From NCBI RefSeq assembly GCF_920984665.1, contig NZ_CAKLBP010000002.1, positions 124,001-188,000 of the forward strand: a DNA stretch of 64,000 nt, read 5' to 3'. The translations under genes and the position numbers were made by a program. This document shows, one piece after another, positions 53,306 to 62,466 of the stretch (position 1 is its first letter; each line of letters opens with the position of its first letter). A model generated the notes under the pieces. It was not told the DNA's origin, did no database searches, and saw only the letters and a list, made by a program, of their open reading frames with translations. This DNA is from Pedobacter sp. Leaf170. GTDB lineage: Bacteria > Bacteroidota > Bacteroidia > Sphingobacteriales > Sphingobacteriaceae.

Positions 53306-53795
53306 CGAATACCCTGCCTGGGGCGAAACCTACATCAGCAAAGTACATGGCGATATTTTTGAAGTGCTCGAAGCGCAAATTTTCAGCATTCCGTCTTTTT
53401 TCGAATCCAATAAAGAAAAAGAAAACTATGCTTATGCAGAGGGTAAGTGGACGTTAAAAGAAATGCTTGGCCATATTATCGATACAGAGCGCATTTTAAC
53501 CTACCGATTTACTTGCTTTGCCAGAAATGAAAAGCAACATCTGCCCGGCTTTGATGAAGACGAGTATGTTTTAAATGCTCGCTTTAACGAACGCAATTAT
53601 GAAGATATGATTGAAGAATTTGCCGCACTCAGAAAAGCAAATCTTTACCTTTATCGCAGTTTAAATGATGAAGAATTAAATCGAAAGGGAACAGCTTCAT
53701 CAAGAGAAATTAACGTAAAATCCATCCTGTTTATAATTGGCGGACACGTAAATCATCACGTTAGTATTTTAAAAGAACGTTATCATGTGGTTTAA
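53286..53795 (+). CDS. DinB-family putative metalloprotein
   Basis: A 169-residue four-helix protein of the DinB/YfiT type. The metal-ligand His positions fit EMLGHIIDTERIL near residue 59, and GGHVNHHVSIL near the C-terminus. The family includes thiol-dependent S-transferases and uncharacterised proteins; the substrate here is unknown. Starts within the kinase gene and ends over the start of the thioesterase gene, forming one operon. Confidence 0.9.
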   Translation: MNPPLPNEYPAWGETYISKVHGDIFEVLEAQIFSIPSFFESNKEKENYAYAEGKWTLKEMLGHIIDTERILTYRFTCFARNEKQHLPGFDEDEYVLNARFNERNYEDMIEEFAALRKANLYLYRSLNDEELNRKGTASSREINVKSILFIIGGHVNHHVSILKERYHVV

Positions 53796-54207
53796 AAACT
53801 TTACTGTTGATGATTTAAATAATCGTCCGAAAAACCATATTGGTGGTTTGCTAGATATTATTTTTACGGAAATTGGCGACGATTTTATAATCGCAACCAT
53901 GCCTGTAGATGAGCGTACACATCAACCGGCAGGCATTTTGCATGGTGGCGCTTCGGTGGTACTAGCCGAAACACTGGGCAGCATTGCATCTTACATGTGC
54001 ATCGACTCGGAAAAATATATGGCCGTAGGCCTGGAGATAAACGCAAACCACCTCCGTCCGGTTAAAAGCGGTTTGGTTAAAGGCATTTGTACCGTAATTC
54101 ATCGCGGCGCAAAAACGCATATATGGGATATAAAAATTTACGACGAAAGAGGTAAAATGAATTGTATAAGTCGATTAACGGTGGCAATTATCAATAAGCC
54201 CCAATAA
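53785..54207 (+). CDS. Hotdog-fold thioesterase (PaaI/MenI-like)
   Basis: The 140-residue protein has the hotdog signature HQPAGILHGGASVVLAETLG near 47-66 (catalytic Glu in AETLG). The INANHLRPVKSGLVKGICTV strand pair is typical of YdiI/MenI and PaaI-type acyl-CoA thioesterases. It could release DHNA in menaquinone synthesis (MenI), consistent with a menaquinone-using group, but the substrate is not proven. ATG at 53785 overlaps the DinB stop. Confidence 0.88.
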   Translation: MWFKNFTVDDLNNRPKNHIGGLLDIIFTEIGDDFIIATMPVDERTHQPAGILHGGASVVLAETLGSIASYMCIDSEKYMAVGLEINANHLRPVKSGLVKGICTVIHRGAKTHIWDIKIYDERGKMNCISRLTVAIINKPQ

Positions 54208-54244
54208 AAAAAGCCTGTTCTGCAAAATTGCAAAACAGGCTTTT
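54206..54244. terminator. Bidirectional terminator between the convergent thioesterase and DUF6249 genes
   Basis: AAGCCTGTT/AACAGGCTT with inner TGCAA/TTGCA pairs, A run before and T run after. Confidence 0.88.
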
Positions 54245-54260
54245 TAGCTTTCAAAATATG

Positions 54261-54617
54261 CTATTTATCAATCGCTTTTTTCTCGATAAGGAACGAAGTT
54301 ATTAAACCCAAGCCGCCAAAAATACCCAGGCAGCCAAAATATATAGCAACCGCCTGGCCTTCTTCCTGGTGAGACATGTTTGACCCAAAAACACTTCGCA
54401 CCGTAAATAATGCAACCAGCAAACCAATGCCCAAGCCAACCAATAACAAACCAAATTTTAAGCTTAAATAAGGTTTAGGTGCCGATTTGCCTATACCCGG
54501 ATTAATTCCGCGTTCTATCATGGCCATTTTTTCTTTGTTTGATAAGTATCGAATTCCAAACACCATTGCAAAGGTGCCCAAGAAAATTGAAATTGGTACT
54601 AATACTCCGCCTTCCAT
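54261..54617 (-). CDS. DUF6249-like membrane protein
   Basis: The 118-residue protein has about three membrane helices (VLVPISIFLGTFAMVFGIRYL, FGLLLVGLGIGLLVALFTV and AIYFGCLGIFGGLGLITSFL). A cytosolic basic loop after helix 1 reads NKEKMAMIERGINPG, a signature I associate with DUF6249 proteins of Bacteroidota, often located near ECF sigma factors. An ECF sigma/anti-sigma pair lies 0.8 kb away on the other strand. Function unknown. Confidence 0.78.
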   Translation of the reverse strand: MEGGVLVPISIFLGTFAMVFGIRYLSNKEKMAMIERGINPGIGKSAPKPYLSLKFGLLLVGLGIGLLVALFTVRSVFGSNMSHQEEGQAVAIYFGCLGIFGGLGLITSFLIEKKAIDK

Positions 54618-54748
54618 AATTATAATTTTTTAATGTAAATATTTCTTAAATTAATTTGAACCGTGTTCTGTGTGTTATGACAACACACTTTTAGATCAGG
54701 TTACAGCAAGGCCGTAAAAAAATTATAGCTTTGCCAAAACACCTAATC

Positions 54749-55069
54749 ATGAATTGGATTATATTAATTATTGCCGGTCTGTTCGAAGTTGGTTTTACCA
54801 CCTGCTTAAAATTATCAAGCAACTTTAGCAATGTTAAATGGAGCGTAGGTTTTTTTATCTGCATTGCCTTAAGCTTTTTACTGCTAAACAAAGCATCGCA
54901 AACTTTGCCAATGGGTACTGCTTATGCCGTTTGGACGGGTATTGGAGCCGTTGGGACCGTAATTATTGGTATTCTTTATTTTAATGAGCCGGCAACTTTT
55001 TGGCGCATATTTTTTATATGCACCCTAATTGGTTCAATTGCCGGATTAAAGTTTTTTGCTGCGCATTAA
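54749..55069 (+). CDS. Small multidrug resistance (SMR) family transporter, SugE/Gdx-like
   Basis: The start at ATG 54749 (MNWIILIIAGLFEVGFTTCL) matches the usual SMR N-terminus with the conserved Glu14; the TTG at 54731 adds six residues. The 106-residue protein has four membrane helices and the signatures LLLNKASQTLPMGTAYAVW and GIGAVGTVIIGILYFNEP. Gdx/SugE members export guanidinium and others quaternary ammonium ions; the W-x-G-I-G-A pattern fits SugE. No guanidine riboswitch seen upstream, so the substrate is open. Confidence 0.9.
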   Translation: MNWIILIIAGLFEVGFTTCLKLSSNFSNVKWSVGFFICIALSFLLLNKASQTLPMGTAYAVWTGIGAVGTVIIGILYFNEPATFWRIFFICTLIGSIAGLKFFAAH

Positions 55070-55382
55070 TATTTTTGTGAAGCGCAATTTGCTGCATCTA
55101 TTTCAGTTTGTTCCCGTTTTACACTTGTACGCCTGCCTGCCTTGTAGGCAGGCTTCGCTTCGTCATGCTTCCTCACTGCGGGGTACCGTTGCAACCGGGG
55201 CTAAAAACTAAAAACAGTATTTCATTTTTGGGGTTGCAATTTGCAGAAACCTTTATGCTAAATCCGATTGATTAAAAAGCCCAAAGCAAGGTTGAACTAA
55301 GCCATCTGCGGCGTAAAGAAAAGTGAATTATTAACTTAAGGTGTTCATTTTCAATTAAATATTTTGATTTCAAAAATTCATC
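55070..55382. other. Intergenic region with a CCTGCCT/AGGCAGG hairpin
   Basis: About 310 bp. The palindrome GCCTGCCTGCCTTGTAGGCA (from 55132) is a core relative of the dispersed repeat at 7983 and 29427, without the flanking homology. No gene seen. Confidence 0.5.
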
Positions 55383-55410
55383 TGTAACCTCGTTCTTTAT
55401 CTTGTAGTCT
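55383..55410 (+). promoter_or_regulatory. Putative ECF sigma-type promoter of the sigma/anti-sigma operon
   Basis: TGTAACC (55383-55389) and GTCT (55407-55410) are 17 bp apart, an arrangement like ECF-dependent promoters, 10 bp before the sigma gene ATG at 55421. It suggests autoregulation. Motif-based inference only. Confidence 0.5.
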
Positions 55411-55420
55411 TACAAGAAGC

Positions 55421-56002
55421 ATGAAGCAAGAGCTTACAGATTTAGAACTGATTAATGATATTTTGACCGGAAATACGGGGCAGTATGCCTTGCTGGTTAA
55501 GCGTCATCAGCGGTTTGTGTTTACACTTGCTTTGCGTTTTGCAAAAAACCGCGAAGATGCTGAAGAAATTGCTCAGGATTGTTTTGTAAAAGCTTACAAA
55601 GCCCTTGGAAGTTTTAAGCAAACGGCTAAATTTAGTACCTGGTTGTATACCATAACATATACCACTGCAATGACATTTTTGCGAAAAAAGCGTTTAGATA
55701 CATCATCTATAAGTGATGAAGAAACATTTCTACAACTAGAAAATCATACATCTGGTTTTAACGCAAATGTTTACGAGCAGCAAAATAGTCATGCTTTTTT
55801 AAACGATGCGATAAAACTTTTGTTACCAGATGATGCTGCAATAATTACCATGTTTTACAAAGGCGAACAAAGCCTTGAAGAGATAGCCGAAGTTTTAAAT
55901 ATGGAAGCCAATACAATTAAGGTAAAATTGTATAGAGCAAGGCAGAGGCTTAAAGAAAAATTACAATTTTTGTTAAAAGATGAAGTAAAGGAGTTATTAT
56001 GA
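55421..56002 (+). CDS. ECF-type RNA polymerase sigma factor (RpoE-like)
   Basis: A 193-residue group 4 sigma factor. Region 2 is about 22-95 (RHQRFVFTLALRFAKNREDA, EEIAQDCFVKAYKAL, FSTWLYTITYTTAMTFLRKK). Region 4 is about 130-185 with LLPDDAAIITMFYKGEQSLE and EVLNMEANTIKVKLYRARQR. It directs RNA polymerase to stress-type promoters. Overlaps the anti-sigma gene by four bases (ATGA). Confidence 0.94.
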   Translation: MKQELTDLELINDILTGNTGQYALLVKRHQRFVFTLALRFAKNREDAEEIAQDCFVKAYKALGSFKQTAKFSTWLYTITYTTAMTFLRKKRLDTSSISDEETFLQLENHTSGFNANVYEQQNSHAFLNDAIKLLLPDDAAIITMFYKGEQSLEEIAEVLNMEANTIKVKLYRARQRLKEKLQFLLKDEVKELL

Positions 56003-56484
56003 ACTTGATAGAACAACAACTTTGGGATTATATTGATGGCATTTTAACTGATGCCGAAAAAAAAGACGTTGAAAGCCAAATTGCTTCAGATAAAGATATT
56101 AGAAAACAGTATGAAGATTTGCTGCTGATTAACAGTACTTTAAACGGATTGGATATGGATGCGCCATCTATGTCTTTTACCCGAAACGTTATGGAGCGTA
56201 TTGAGCTTGAGCCAGCTCCGGTTGTATTAAAAACCAAGGTAGATACCCGGATTATTTATGGCATCACTTCGTTTTTTGTGCTTTCTATTTTTGCAATTGT
56301 TAGCTATGTAATTTCTACCACAAACCTAACCATGCCTAATTTTAGCTTAAATTTTTCTTTAAACTTTAACATAGAAAATTATATAACGCCAACGGCATTA
56401 TACCTGTTTATAGGTTTTGATTTGATAATGGCTTTAATATTTATAGATTATTTTTTAAGAAGAAAACTGAATACAAAGGAGTAG
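55999..56484 (+). CDS. Putative membrane anti-sigma factor
   Basis: A 161-residue protein overlapping the sigma gene. The N-terminal cytosolic part (1-82, IEQQLWDYIDGILTDAEKKD, EDLLLINSTLNG) has the helical anti-sigma look without a zinc HxxxCxxC motif. Two membrane helices follow (IIYGITSFFVLSIFAIVSYV and LYLFIGFDLIMALIFIDYFL). It presumably holds the sigma factor inactive until an envelope signal. Confidence 0.85.
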   Translation: MNLIEQQLWDYIDGILTDAEKKDVESQIASDKDIRKQYEDLLLINSTLNGLDMDAPSMSFTRNVMERIELEPAPVVLKTKVDTRIIYGITSFFVLSIFAIVSYVISTTNLTMPNFSLNFSLNFNIENYITPTALYLFIGFDLIMALIFIDYFLRRKLNTKE

Positions 56485-56512
56485 TGGAAACTCAGAAAAT
56501 TTTTTAAACAAA

Positions 56513-56542
56513 AAAAGCCCCGATTTTTATCGGGGCTTTTTT
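56513..56542. terminator. Bidirectional terminator between anti-sigma and cold-shock genes
   Basis: AAAAGCCCCGA pairs with TCGGGGCTTTT with a TTTTTA loop, A run before and T run after. Confidence 0.92.
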
Positions 56543-56559
56543 GTAAATATGATAGTTAA

Positions 56560-56751
56560 TTAAATTACTTTCACATTAACGGCATTTAAGCCTTTTTTAC
56601 CGTTAGCAACTTCGTATTGTACTTTGTCGTTTTCACGGATTTCGTCGATAAGACCTGTTGAATGAACAAAGATTTCGCTATCGCCGTTTGCAGGGACTAT
56701 AAAGCCAAAACCTTTAGTTACATTGAAGAATTTTACTGTGCCTTCTTGCAT
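56560..56751 (-). CDS. Cold-shock protein, CspA family
   Basis: The start at 56751 (MQEGTVKFFNVTKGFGFIVP) gives the canonical 63-residue length; the frame to 56805 adds a hydrophobic leader that does not belong. RNP1 is KGFGFIVP and RNP2 is IFVHSTGL. Acts as an RNA chaperone in the cytosol. The 100-bp AT-rich region upstream may hold the long leader typical of csp genes. Confidence 0.95.
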   Translation of the reverse strand: MQEGTVKFFNVTKGFGFIVPANGDSEIFVHSTGLIDEIRENDKVQYEVANGKKGLNAVNVKVI

Positions 56752-56856
56752 TGTATTAAATATTAAAATTAAGTATGCAAGGTAGGTTTTAATTTTTAAA
56801 ATCAAAATATTTTTTTAACATTTTTTTAACGTTAAAATTTTGTAACCAAATGATTA

Positions 56857-57786
56857 CTAAGACTTTTTAAGTGCCTTACCCAATACACCTATTGTAATTT
56901 CGCTGTTATGTTGTATGCCTAAAGTGCTACCCGGAACAACATAAAAAAGGTTACGGATGTAAATATCTGCAATGCTTTGAACCACTTCTTTTTTCTGTTC
57001 TTCCTGGCCTTTTAAAATCCCATGAACAGCTTTTACATGTATGCTTCCATTTACATCAACAATGGCTGTAAACTGGTAAGTAAAATCTTTATAAGCCCTA
57101 TCAATTTCTATTCGGTATTTAGGGAACATATAATTATAAGAAGCTGTTCTGCCGCTTAATTTATCGGCTGGTTCTTCGGTTTGGCTAACTTTTACAATTT
57201 TACTCTTTGGTATAAACTGAACCGGTGCTGTCGCAGCAAATGCGCTATCGCTACTTAGATTAGTTTTGGTAGCAATCTTTTTAATAAAGGCTGTATCGGC
57301 TTTGGTTGGTTTCTGCAAATCTTCAACCGGCTTTTTAAGTTTGTTTTTAATGTAATCCTGAGCGTAAAAGGTCATGTTTACATCCGAACGAAAATCGTTG
57401 GCAATAATCTTATTATTTACCTGAACGCGTTGAAAAACCAAACTATCTTTAGTAAGGGCTTTAACCTTAAACCATTCTTCGGCGAAATTGTAAAGATTAC
57501 CATGATCGTATTGCAGGTAAAACTTTTGCATAACCTGCTTTTGTGGGCTCCAGGCCATCATTGTACCTTCAGCCGCAACTTCAATAATCCACGATGGCTT
57601 TTGCATAAAACCTTGCTCGTTAAAAGATAAACCATTACTGAAACGTCTTTTTGTTTCAATATAACGGATACCTTTTACGGGCTCGAAAGTAAAATCTCTA
57701 AGTTTGGCATTTGTTCTTTTACTGCCAGATTCGCAGGCTAAAAAGAAGGTTGAAGAAATTACAAGTAGCCAAAAGTATCTTATCAT
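56857..57786 (-). CDS. Hypothetical lipoprotein
   Basis: The 309-residue protein has a lipoprotein signal (LLVISSTFFLAC, Cys about residue 18). The mature region is beta-rich, with an amphipathic C-terminal half and the stretch AVHGILKGQEEQKKEVVQSI. I do not recognise a family. It is followed on the same strand, after the cold-shock gene's upstream region, by nothing coupled; upstream 41 bp away is the NAGPA-type gene, so the two may be co-transcribed. Confidence 0.75.
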   Translation of the reverse strand: MIRYFWLLVISSTFFLACESGSKRTNAKLRDFTFEPVKGIRYIETKRRFSNGLSFNEQGFMQKPSWIIEVAAEGTMMAWSPQKQVMQKFYLQYDHGNLYNFAEEWFKVKALTKDSLVFQRVQVNNKIIANDFRSDVNMTFYAQDYIKNKLKKPVEDLQKPTKADTAFIKKIATKTNLSSDSAFAATAPVQFIPKSKIVKVSQTEEPADKLSGRTASYNYMFPKYRIEIDRAYKDFTYQFTAIVDVNGSIHVKAVHGILKGQEEQKKEVVQSIADIYIRNLFYVVPGSTLGIQHNSEITIGVLGKALKKS

Positions 57787-57827
57787 ATTTATATAACGAA
57801 TGAAGCTGAATTTTGGGCTAAAATAAT

Positions 57828-58685
57828 TTATTTTTTCTTAACCAGAATTACGTTGGCTACTTTTCGTTGCCCTTCGTGGTCCCATTTTTTATTATCGCTT
57901 GGGTAATTAACAATTCCGTTTTTAATTGTCCACAAGGTTGTAGAGCCGCCGCCATCAAAATTAATTGCCGTTTTGCAGCCCAGCCACTTCATCAGTTTTG
58001 TTAATTCAAATAAACTTAATCCGGCAGAATTTTCATGTCTTCCATCAACGGTAAGCATAATTATTCTGCCATTTGGCTTTATACCTAAGCATGTTCTTGG
58101 GTGGCGTAACCGGTTAAAGGCGGCAGAATCCAACAGTTCGTTAACGCCATTAAAAGTTAATAATGGCCCATTAAGCATTACATTATTTTCGCTGAGTTTG
58201 GTTTCCCAATCCGTTGTTCCATCCCATTTTTTAACTTCAATTTTTCCATCATTTATTACTACTGCAGCTTGTTGATGCCTTGCTCTTAAGTCGTTTTTTT
58301 CCAGGCGGGTGGTATTAATTATTTTTCCATCAACTTTAACAAAATCTACGGCACCACCATTTTTAACATCGAAAAAATTCCCATTAATTGCGGCAATTGC
58401 GGTGTCTTTCTGAGCAAAATCGCTGGTGTATAATAAGGTTTTATCTTCTGCTCCAATGGCGAATACAGCCTTTCTGCCGGTATTTTTAATTTCCAGAAAG
58501 GATATATTTTCATTTGCTGCGAATAAATTGTTCGAATTAAAATGATGTACATATAATTTAACCTGCTTTGCAATTCGTGTTTTTTGCCATTTTGCCTTTA
58601 CAACCGTTATCGAATCGATATTTTGAGCGTGTGCAAATATGCTTGATGCGCAGGTAAAAATAAGTAGTAGTAAATTTTTAAACAT
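57828..58685 (-). CDS. NAGPA-type phosphodiester glycosidase family protein (DUF2233)
   Basis: The 285-residue secreted protein has a signal peptide (MFKNLLLLIFTCASSIFAHA). Its core matches the NAGPA domain: INGNFFDVKNGGAVDF, RHPRTCLGIKPNGRIIMLTV, and the closing ALNFDGGGSTTLW-like segment AINFDGGGSTTLW. The mammalian enzyme uncovers mannose-6-phosphate; bacterial members are largely uncharacterised and may act on phosphodiester-linked sugars in cell envelopes. Two downstream genes on the strand are unrelated in sequence. Confidence 0.87.
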   Translation of the reverse strand: MFKNLLLLIFTCASSIFAHAQNIDSITVVKAKWQKTRIAKQVKLYVHHFNSNNLFAANENISFLEIKNTGRKAVFAIGAEDKTLLYTSDFAQKDTAIAAINGNFFDVKNGGAVDFVKVDGKIINTTRLEKNDLRARHQQAAVVINDGKIEVKKWDGTTDWETKLSENNVMLNGPLLTFNGVNELLDSAAFNRLRHPRTCLGIKPNGRIIMLTVDGRHENSAGLSLFELTKLMKWLGCKTAINFDGGGSTTLWTIKNGIVNYPSDNKKWDHEGQRKVANVILVKKK

Positions 58686-58755
58686 GGATAGAGATTGAAC
58701 AGCTAATTTAAAAGCAATAAAACTAGCATTTGGCTTGTAACCTGAAAATTACCAA

Positions 58756-60021
58756 TTAAATTCTGCGCTCTAAATGAACCACTTTATAGTAAATTTTTTC
58801 GTCACGGTAGATTTCTAAAATTACGCTTTTGCTATCGCCAGATTTGAAAAGGTTTGCCAAATCATTTAAAGTGTAAGCGTCCATTGATTTGAAATTAACG
58901 CCAATAATTTCATCATTCGGGCAAATGCCTGATTTTTCTGCCGGAGAGTTTTCATCAACTTCGCCAATTAAAAAGCGGGTATAATTTTTTTGATCCAAAT
59001 AAACCACCATACCTATCATATCGTGCTCAAAAGGTGCTTTAAAATAGGTATTTGGCTTAACGTACATAAAGCTATCGCGATAGTTTAGCTGAATATTAAA
59101 CTTTCTTAAAAGTTCTGCACCAAGGTTTCCATTTCGGGTTTTTAAATCAATTTTTTTCGAAATGAGCTGATAATCAGGAAAACCGGATATCACATCTTTA
59201 AAATCGTAATTACCAATTGAGAACTGCTTTATCCGGCCTAAATATCCTTTTATTTGTCCGCTCAGGCTCATGCCTAAGTTCGATTTGATTTTAGAAAACG
59301 GCAATGGAAACATATTTCCATTTAACATTTCCATTGATAAAGCATGACTTGCACCCGTATCTATCAAAAATTTAGCTTGAACCACACCACCATCCGGCAC
59401 TTCAACATCAGCATAAACATAGGCTTTCATGTTCTCTATAGAGATTGGAATTTTGCTGCCTTTATATTTTATTTTCGAATCAGGATTACTGATTATAAGT
59501 CTGTTATTGGTGTAACGGATATCAACAACGAAGCTATTAAAAAAGCTGTAGCCAATTAAGCCATAAATTTTTGTGCCCAAATGGCCGGAAAGATTAAATA
59601 AATCATCCTTTAAAATAGCTGTTGGAATGTGATCAATTTTTACCCTGCTAATTCTGGCATTAACATTTTGCGATACAAATGCTTCAACAGTTTCTAAACC
59701 CAAACCAGAAACTTTAATCTTTCTCATCAGGGTAAAATCTAATGAATCGATAATGGAAGGTTCTGTAATAATCATTGGTCCAACGCCAGTATCCAGAACA
59801 AAATCGAATGGTCCTTTACCGTTTACAAAAACCGGAATTACTATTAAGTTTTTTATTAATTTGAAAGAGATGGACTGCCGTTTCTGGTTATCCATAAAAT
59901 GAAAATCTTGAGCATTATTTTTAAGTGGAAGCAGCAAAAAGCAGGTGCAAGCTACTATAATGCAGCCCCTTAAAATTATAGCCGATTTACATTTGGTTAA
60001 CATTATATTAAATTTAATCAT
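58756..60021 (-). CDS. Retropepsin-like aspartyl protease with PDZ domain
   Basis: A 421-residue secreted protein; the signal segment (IILRGCIIVACTCFLLLPLK) follows a short basic N-terminus, and ATG at 60021 or 60003 is possible. Two retropepsin halves carry VLDTGVGPMIITEP near 77-90 and LIDTGASHALSMEM near 220-233. A C-terminal PDZ domain covers about 340-415 (GEVDENSPAEKSGICPNDEI). Such proteins are common in Bacteroidota and their targets are unknown. Divergent from the carboxypeptidase gene at 60053. Confidence 0.88.
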   Translation of the reverse strand: MIKFNIMLTKCKSAIILRGCIIVACTCFLLLPLKNNAQDFHFMDNQKRQSISFKLIKNLIVIPVFVNGKGPFDFVLDTGVGPMIITEPSIIDSLDFTLMRKIKVSGLGLETVEAFVSQNVNARISRVKIDHIPTAILKDDLFNLSGHLGTKIYGLIGYSFFNSFVVDIRYTNNRLIISNPDSKIKYKGSKIPISIENMKAYVYADVEVPDGGVVQAKFLIDTGASHALSMEMLNGNMFPLPFSKIKSNLGMSLSGQIKGYLGRIKQFSIGNYDFKDVISGFPDYQLISKKIDLKTRNGNLGAELLRKFNIQLNYRDSFMYVKPNTYFKAPFEHDMIGMVVYLDQKNYTRFLIGEVDENSPAEKSGICPNDEIIGVNFKSMDAYTLNDLANLFKSGDSKSVILEIYRDEKIYYKVVHLERRI

Positions 60022-60052
60022 TTAGTTCGTATTATTTATAATAACTTTAAGG

Positions 60053-61381
60053 ATGATTTCCAACCGATTATTAAACATCACTTTAGTTCTATCTACATTA
60101 CTAACCAGCTTGTTATTTGCGTGTTCTACCGATAAAATGGTAGCCAAAAAGGTATCCAATGAATTTAAAAATAATAGTGTAATACAGCAATATCAGGTTG
60201 GCTTTGCGCTGTATAATCTGGAAGAGAAAAAAATGATTTTTGAAAAAGATGCGGATAAGTATTTTTCACCCGCATCGAATACAAAACTTTATACCTTTTT
60301 TGCGAGTTTGAAAATGTTACCAGAGGTGATGCCTGCCTTGCGTTACATAGAAAAAAACGACTCGCTTATTTTTTGGGGTACCGGAGATCCATCATTTTTA
60401 CAGTTTAACGTTAAAGATAAATCGGCCTATAATTTTCTTCAGGCATCGAATAAAAAATTATTTTTTGCCCCGGGCAGGTATTCTGGAACTTTTTTTGGCG
60501 ATGGTTGGGCTTGGGACGATTACGATTTTTATTACCAGCCAGAAATATCAGAAATGCCGATTATGGATAATATGGTTACTTCTACATATTTATCGCCAAA
60601 CAAAATAAACATAGTTCCCAAAGTTTTTACCCACTGTTTTGCAGTAGATTCAACTAAAACTTCAGGTAATTTTCAGGTAACGCGGAATTTCCTAACCAAC
60701 GAGTTTCATTATCCCGCAGTTGCCGTTAAGCCAAATTACAATCAGCAAAATCCATATAAAACCAGTCCGCAAACAACTGTAGAAGTTTTATCAGATACCT
60801 TACATAAAACAGTTGGATTGATAAAAATGCGTATGCCTTCCGGAGCTAAAACTCTACCCGGCGCCAGCAGAGATTCTGTTTTAAAACACATGATGTTGCC
60901 AAGTGATAATTTTATTGCAGAGCATTTGCTTTTGGTAATTTCTAATCAAATTGGCGATACATTAAGCACTACAAAAGCGATTCAGCATGTAACTAAAAAT
61001 CATCTGTCTTTTTTGCCCGATAGAGTAAAATGGGTTGATGGTTCGGGATTATCCCGCCAGAATTTATTTACACCAAGAGATAATATTTACTTGTTAGATT
61101 CCATTTATCATTTGGTAAATAACCCCGAAAAACTTTTTAACATGTTGCCTGCCGGCGGAAAAAGCGGAACTTTGAAGAATGCCTACCCAAAAACAGATAA
61201 ACCTTTCGTTTTTGGAAAAACCGGGTCGCTGGGCGGTGTTCATAATCAAAGCGGCTATGTTCTTACAAAAAATGGCAAAACCTATATTTATTCTTTTATG
61301 AATAATAATTTTGTTAAGCCTACGGCTGAAGTAAGAGCAGAAATGGTGAGGATTGTAACTTACATACACGATAATTTTTAA
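60053..61381 (+). CDS. dacB: D-alanyl-D-alanine carboxypeptidase/endopeptidase, S13 (PBP4-like)
   Basis: A 442-residue lipoprotein-type protein (LLFAC, Cys about residue 24). The S13 catalytic set is present: SxxK with Ser75 and Lys78 in SPASNTKLY, SxN in LPSDNFIAEHLL and KTG in VFGKTGSLGG. It removes terminal D-Ala from peptidoglycan stem peptides or cuts cross-links in the periplasm. The insertion domain is short, making it smaller than E. coli PBP4. 63 bp before the chitinase gene. Confidence 0.93.
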   Translation: MISNRLLNITLVLSTLLTSLLFACSTDKMVAKKVSNEFKNNSVIQQYQVGFALYNLEEKKMIFEKDADKYFSPASNTKLYTFFASLKMLPEVMPALRYIEKNDSLIFWGTGDPSFLQFNVKDKSAYNFLQASNKKLFFAPGRYSGTFFGDGWAWDDYDFYYQPEISEMPIMDNMVTSTYLSPNKINIVPKVFTHCFAVDSTKTSGNFQVTRNFLTNEFHYPAVAVKPNYNQQNPYKTSPQTTVEVLSDTLHKTVGLIKMRMPSGAKTLPGASRDSVLKHMMLPSDNFIAEHLLLVISNQIGDTLSTTKAIQHVTKNHLSFLPDRVKWVDGSGLSRQNLFTPRDNIYLLDSIYHLVNNPEKLFNMLPAGGKSGTLKNAYPKTDKPFVFGKTGSLGGVHNQSGYVLTKNGKTYIYSFMNNNFVKPTAEVRAEMVRIVTYIHDNF

Positions 61382-61444
61382 TCAAAAAACTGAATTATAA
61401 ATTTTATCACAACGAAATGTAACAGCATCCTTAAAGCCTAAGCT

Positions 61445-62461
61445 ATGAAAAAATTAATATTATGGACTGCGCTGATTTTTACATTGGCGCTTAATGCCTG
61501 TAAAAAAGGAACTTCAGTTTCGCCCGAACCAAACGTTCCAGTTAAACCTTACACGCCAGATAACAGCTTTAAAATTGTTTCTTACTTTCCCAGCTATCGC
61601 GATCCGGAAGCCATTAATCCTGCTAAGTATAAAATGATTACCCATTTGTTTTATGCTTTTTTAAATCCAAATTCTGATGGTACTTTGGCCACTTTGGAGC
61701 AACCTGCACGGTTCAGCACGGTAATGCAACGTGCTAAAGCAAACGGATTAAAGTTTGGCATTTCTGTTTCGGGTACCCGAAGCATTTTTGTAACCATGGC
61801 TTCAAGCTCAACATCGCGAAGCTTATTTGTTAAAAACGTAACCAATTTTGCCAAAACAAATAATTTAGATGGTGTAGATATGGATTGGGAATACCCTAGT
61901 ACAGCCGATGGATCGGCAGATAATTATGTACTGCTGATTAAAGAACTATCAGATTCGCTACACAAATACAATAAGTTTTTAAGCGCTGCCATTACGCCAG
62001 GCGTTTACGCAGGTAGTATTAGAGATGGTTTGAAAGCAGAAGTTTTTGCTTTGGTTGATTTTTTTAATATCATGGTTTACGATGGAATTGGTTGGGATAA
62101 AACTGAACCTTTCCAACACGCATCGTATAACATGGCTGTTTCCAGTTTAAATTATTGGCTAACCACCAGAGGAATGCCGAAGGAGAAGGCTGTTTTAGGG
62201 ATTCCGGCTTATGGTAAAAATGCTGCAAATTCTGCACTTGCTTACCGAGATATTGCAGCGGCAAACGCAAATGTAAATATAGATTCTGCACTTGTTGGCA
62301 CTACAAAATATTATTATAATGGTGTTTCAACAACAAAGAAAAAAGCTAAACTTGCCAAGGATGTGGCCAATGGCGTTATGTTTTGGGAGTTTTACCATGA
62401 TGATGGTGGTGCTAAATCTATTATAAAAGCGGCAAACGATACTTTAGGCAGAAGCTATTAA
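61445..62461 (+). CDS. Glycoside hydrolase family 18 chitinase, lipoprotein
   Basis: The 338-residue protein has a lipoprotein signal ending LNAC (Cys about residue 19). The GH18 TIM barrel has the catalytic DxxDxDxE motif DGVDMDWE (Asp132, Asp135, Asp137, Glu139), the upstream strand GLKFGISVSG and the downstream motif FFNIMVYDG. The chain ends with GVMFWEFYHD. It hydrolyses chitin or related N-acetylglucosamine polymers at the cell surface. Five bases before the PLP-enzyme gene, suggesting an operon. Confidence 0.94.
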   Translation: MKKLILWTALIFTLALNACKKGTSVSPEPNVPVKPYTPDNSFKIVSYFPSYRDPEAINPAKYKMITHLFYAFLNPNSDGTLATLEQPARFSTVMQRAKANGLKFGISVSGTRSIFVTMASSSTSRSLFVKNVTNFAKTNNLDGVDMDWEYPSTADGSADNYVLLIKELSDSLHKYNKFLSAAITPGVYAGSIRDGLKAEVFALVDFFNIMVYDGIGWDKTEPFQHASYNMAVSSLNYWLTTRGMPKEKAVLGIPAYGKNAANSALAYRDIAAANANVNIDSALVGTTKYYYNGVSTTKKKAKLAKDVANGVMFWEFYHDDGGAKSIIKAANDTLGRSY

Positions 62462-62466
62462 TAAAA

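Noticed and set aside
54618..54748. Guanidine riboswitch upstream of the SMR transporter
   Set aside because: One hairpin (GTGTGTT/AACACAC, loop ATGAC) is present, but not the paired hairpins with ACGR loops of the guanidine-II class and no other class signature.
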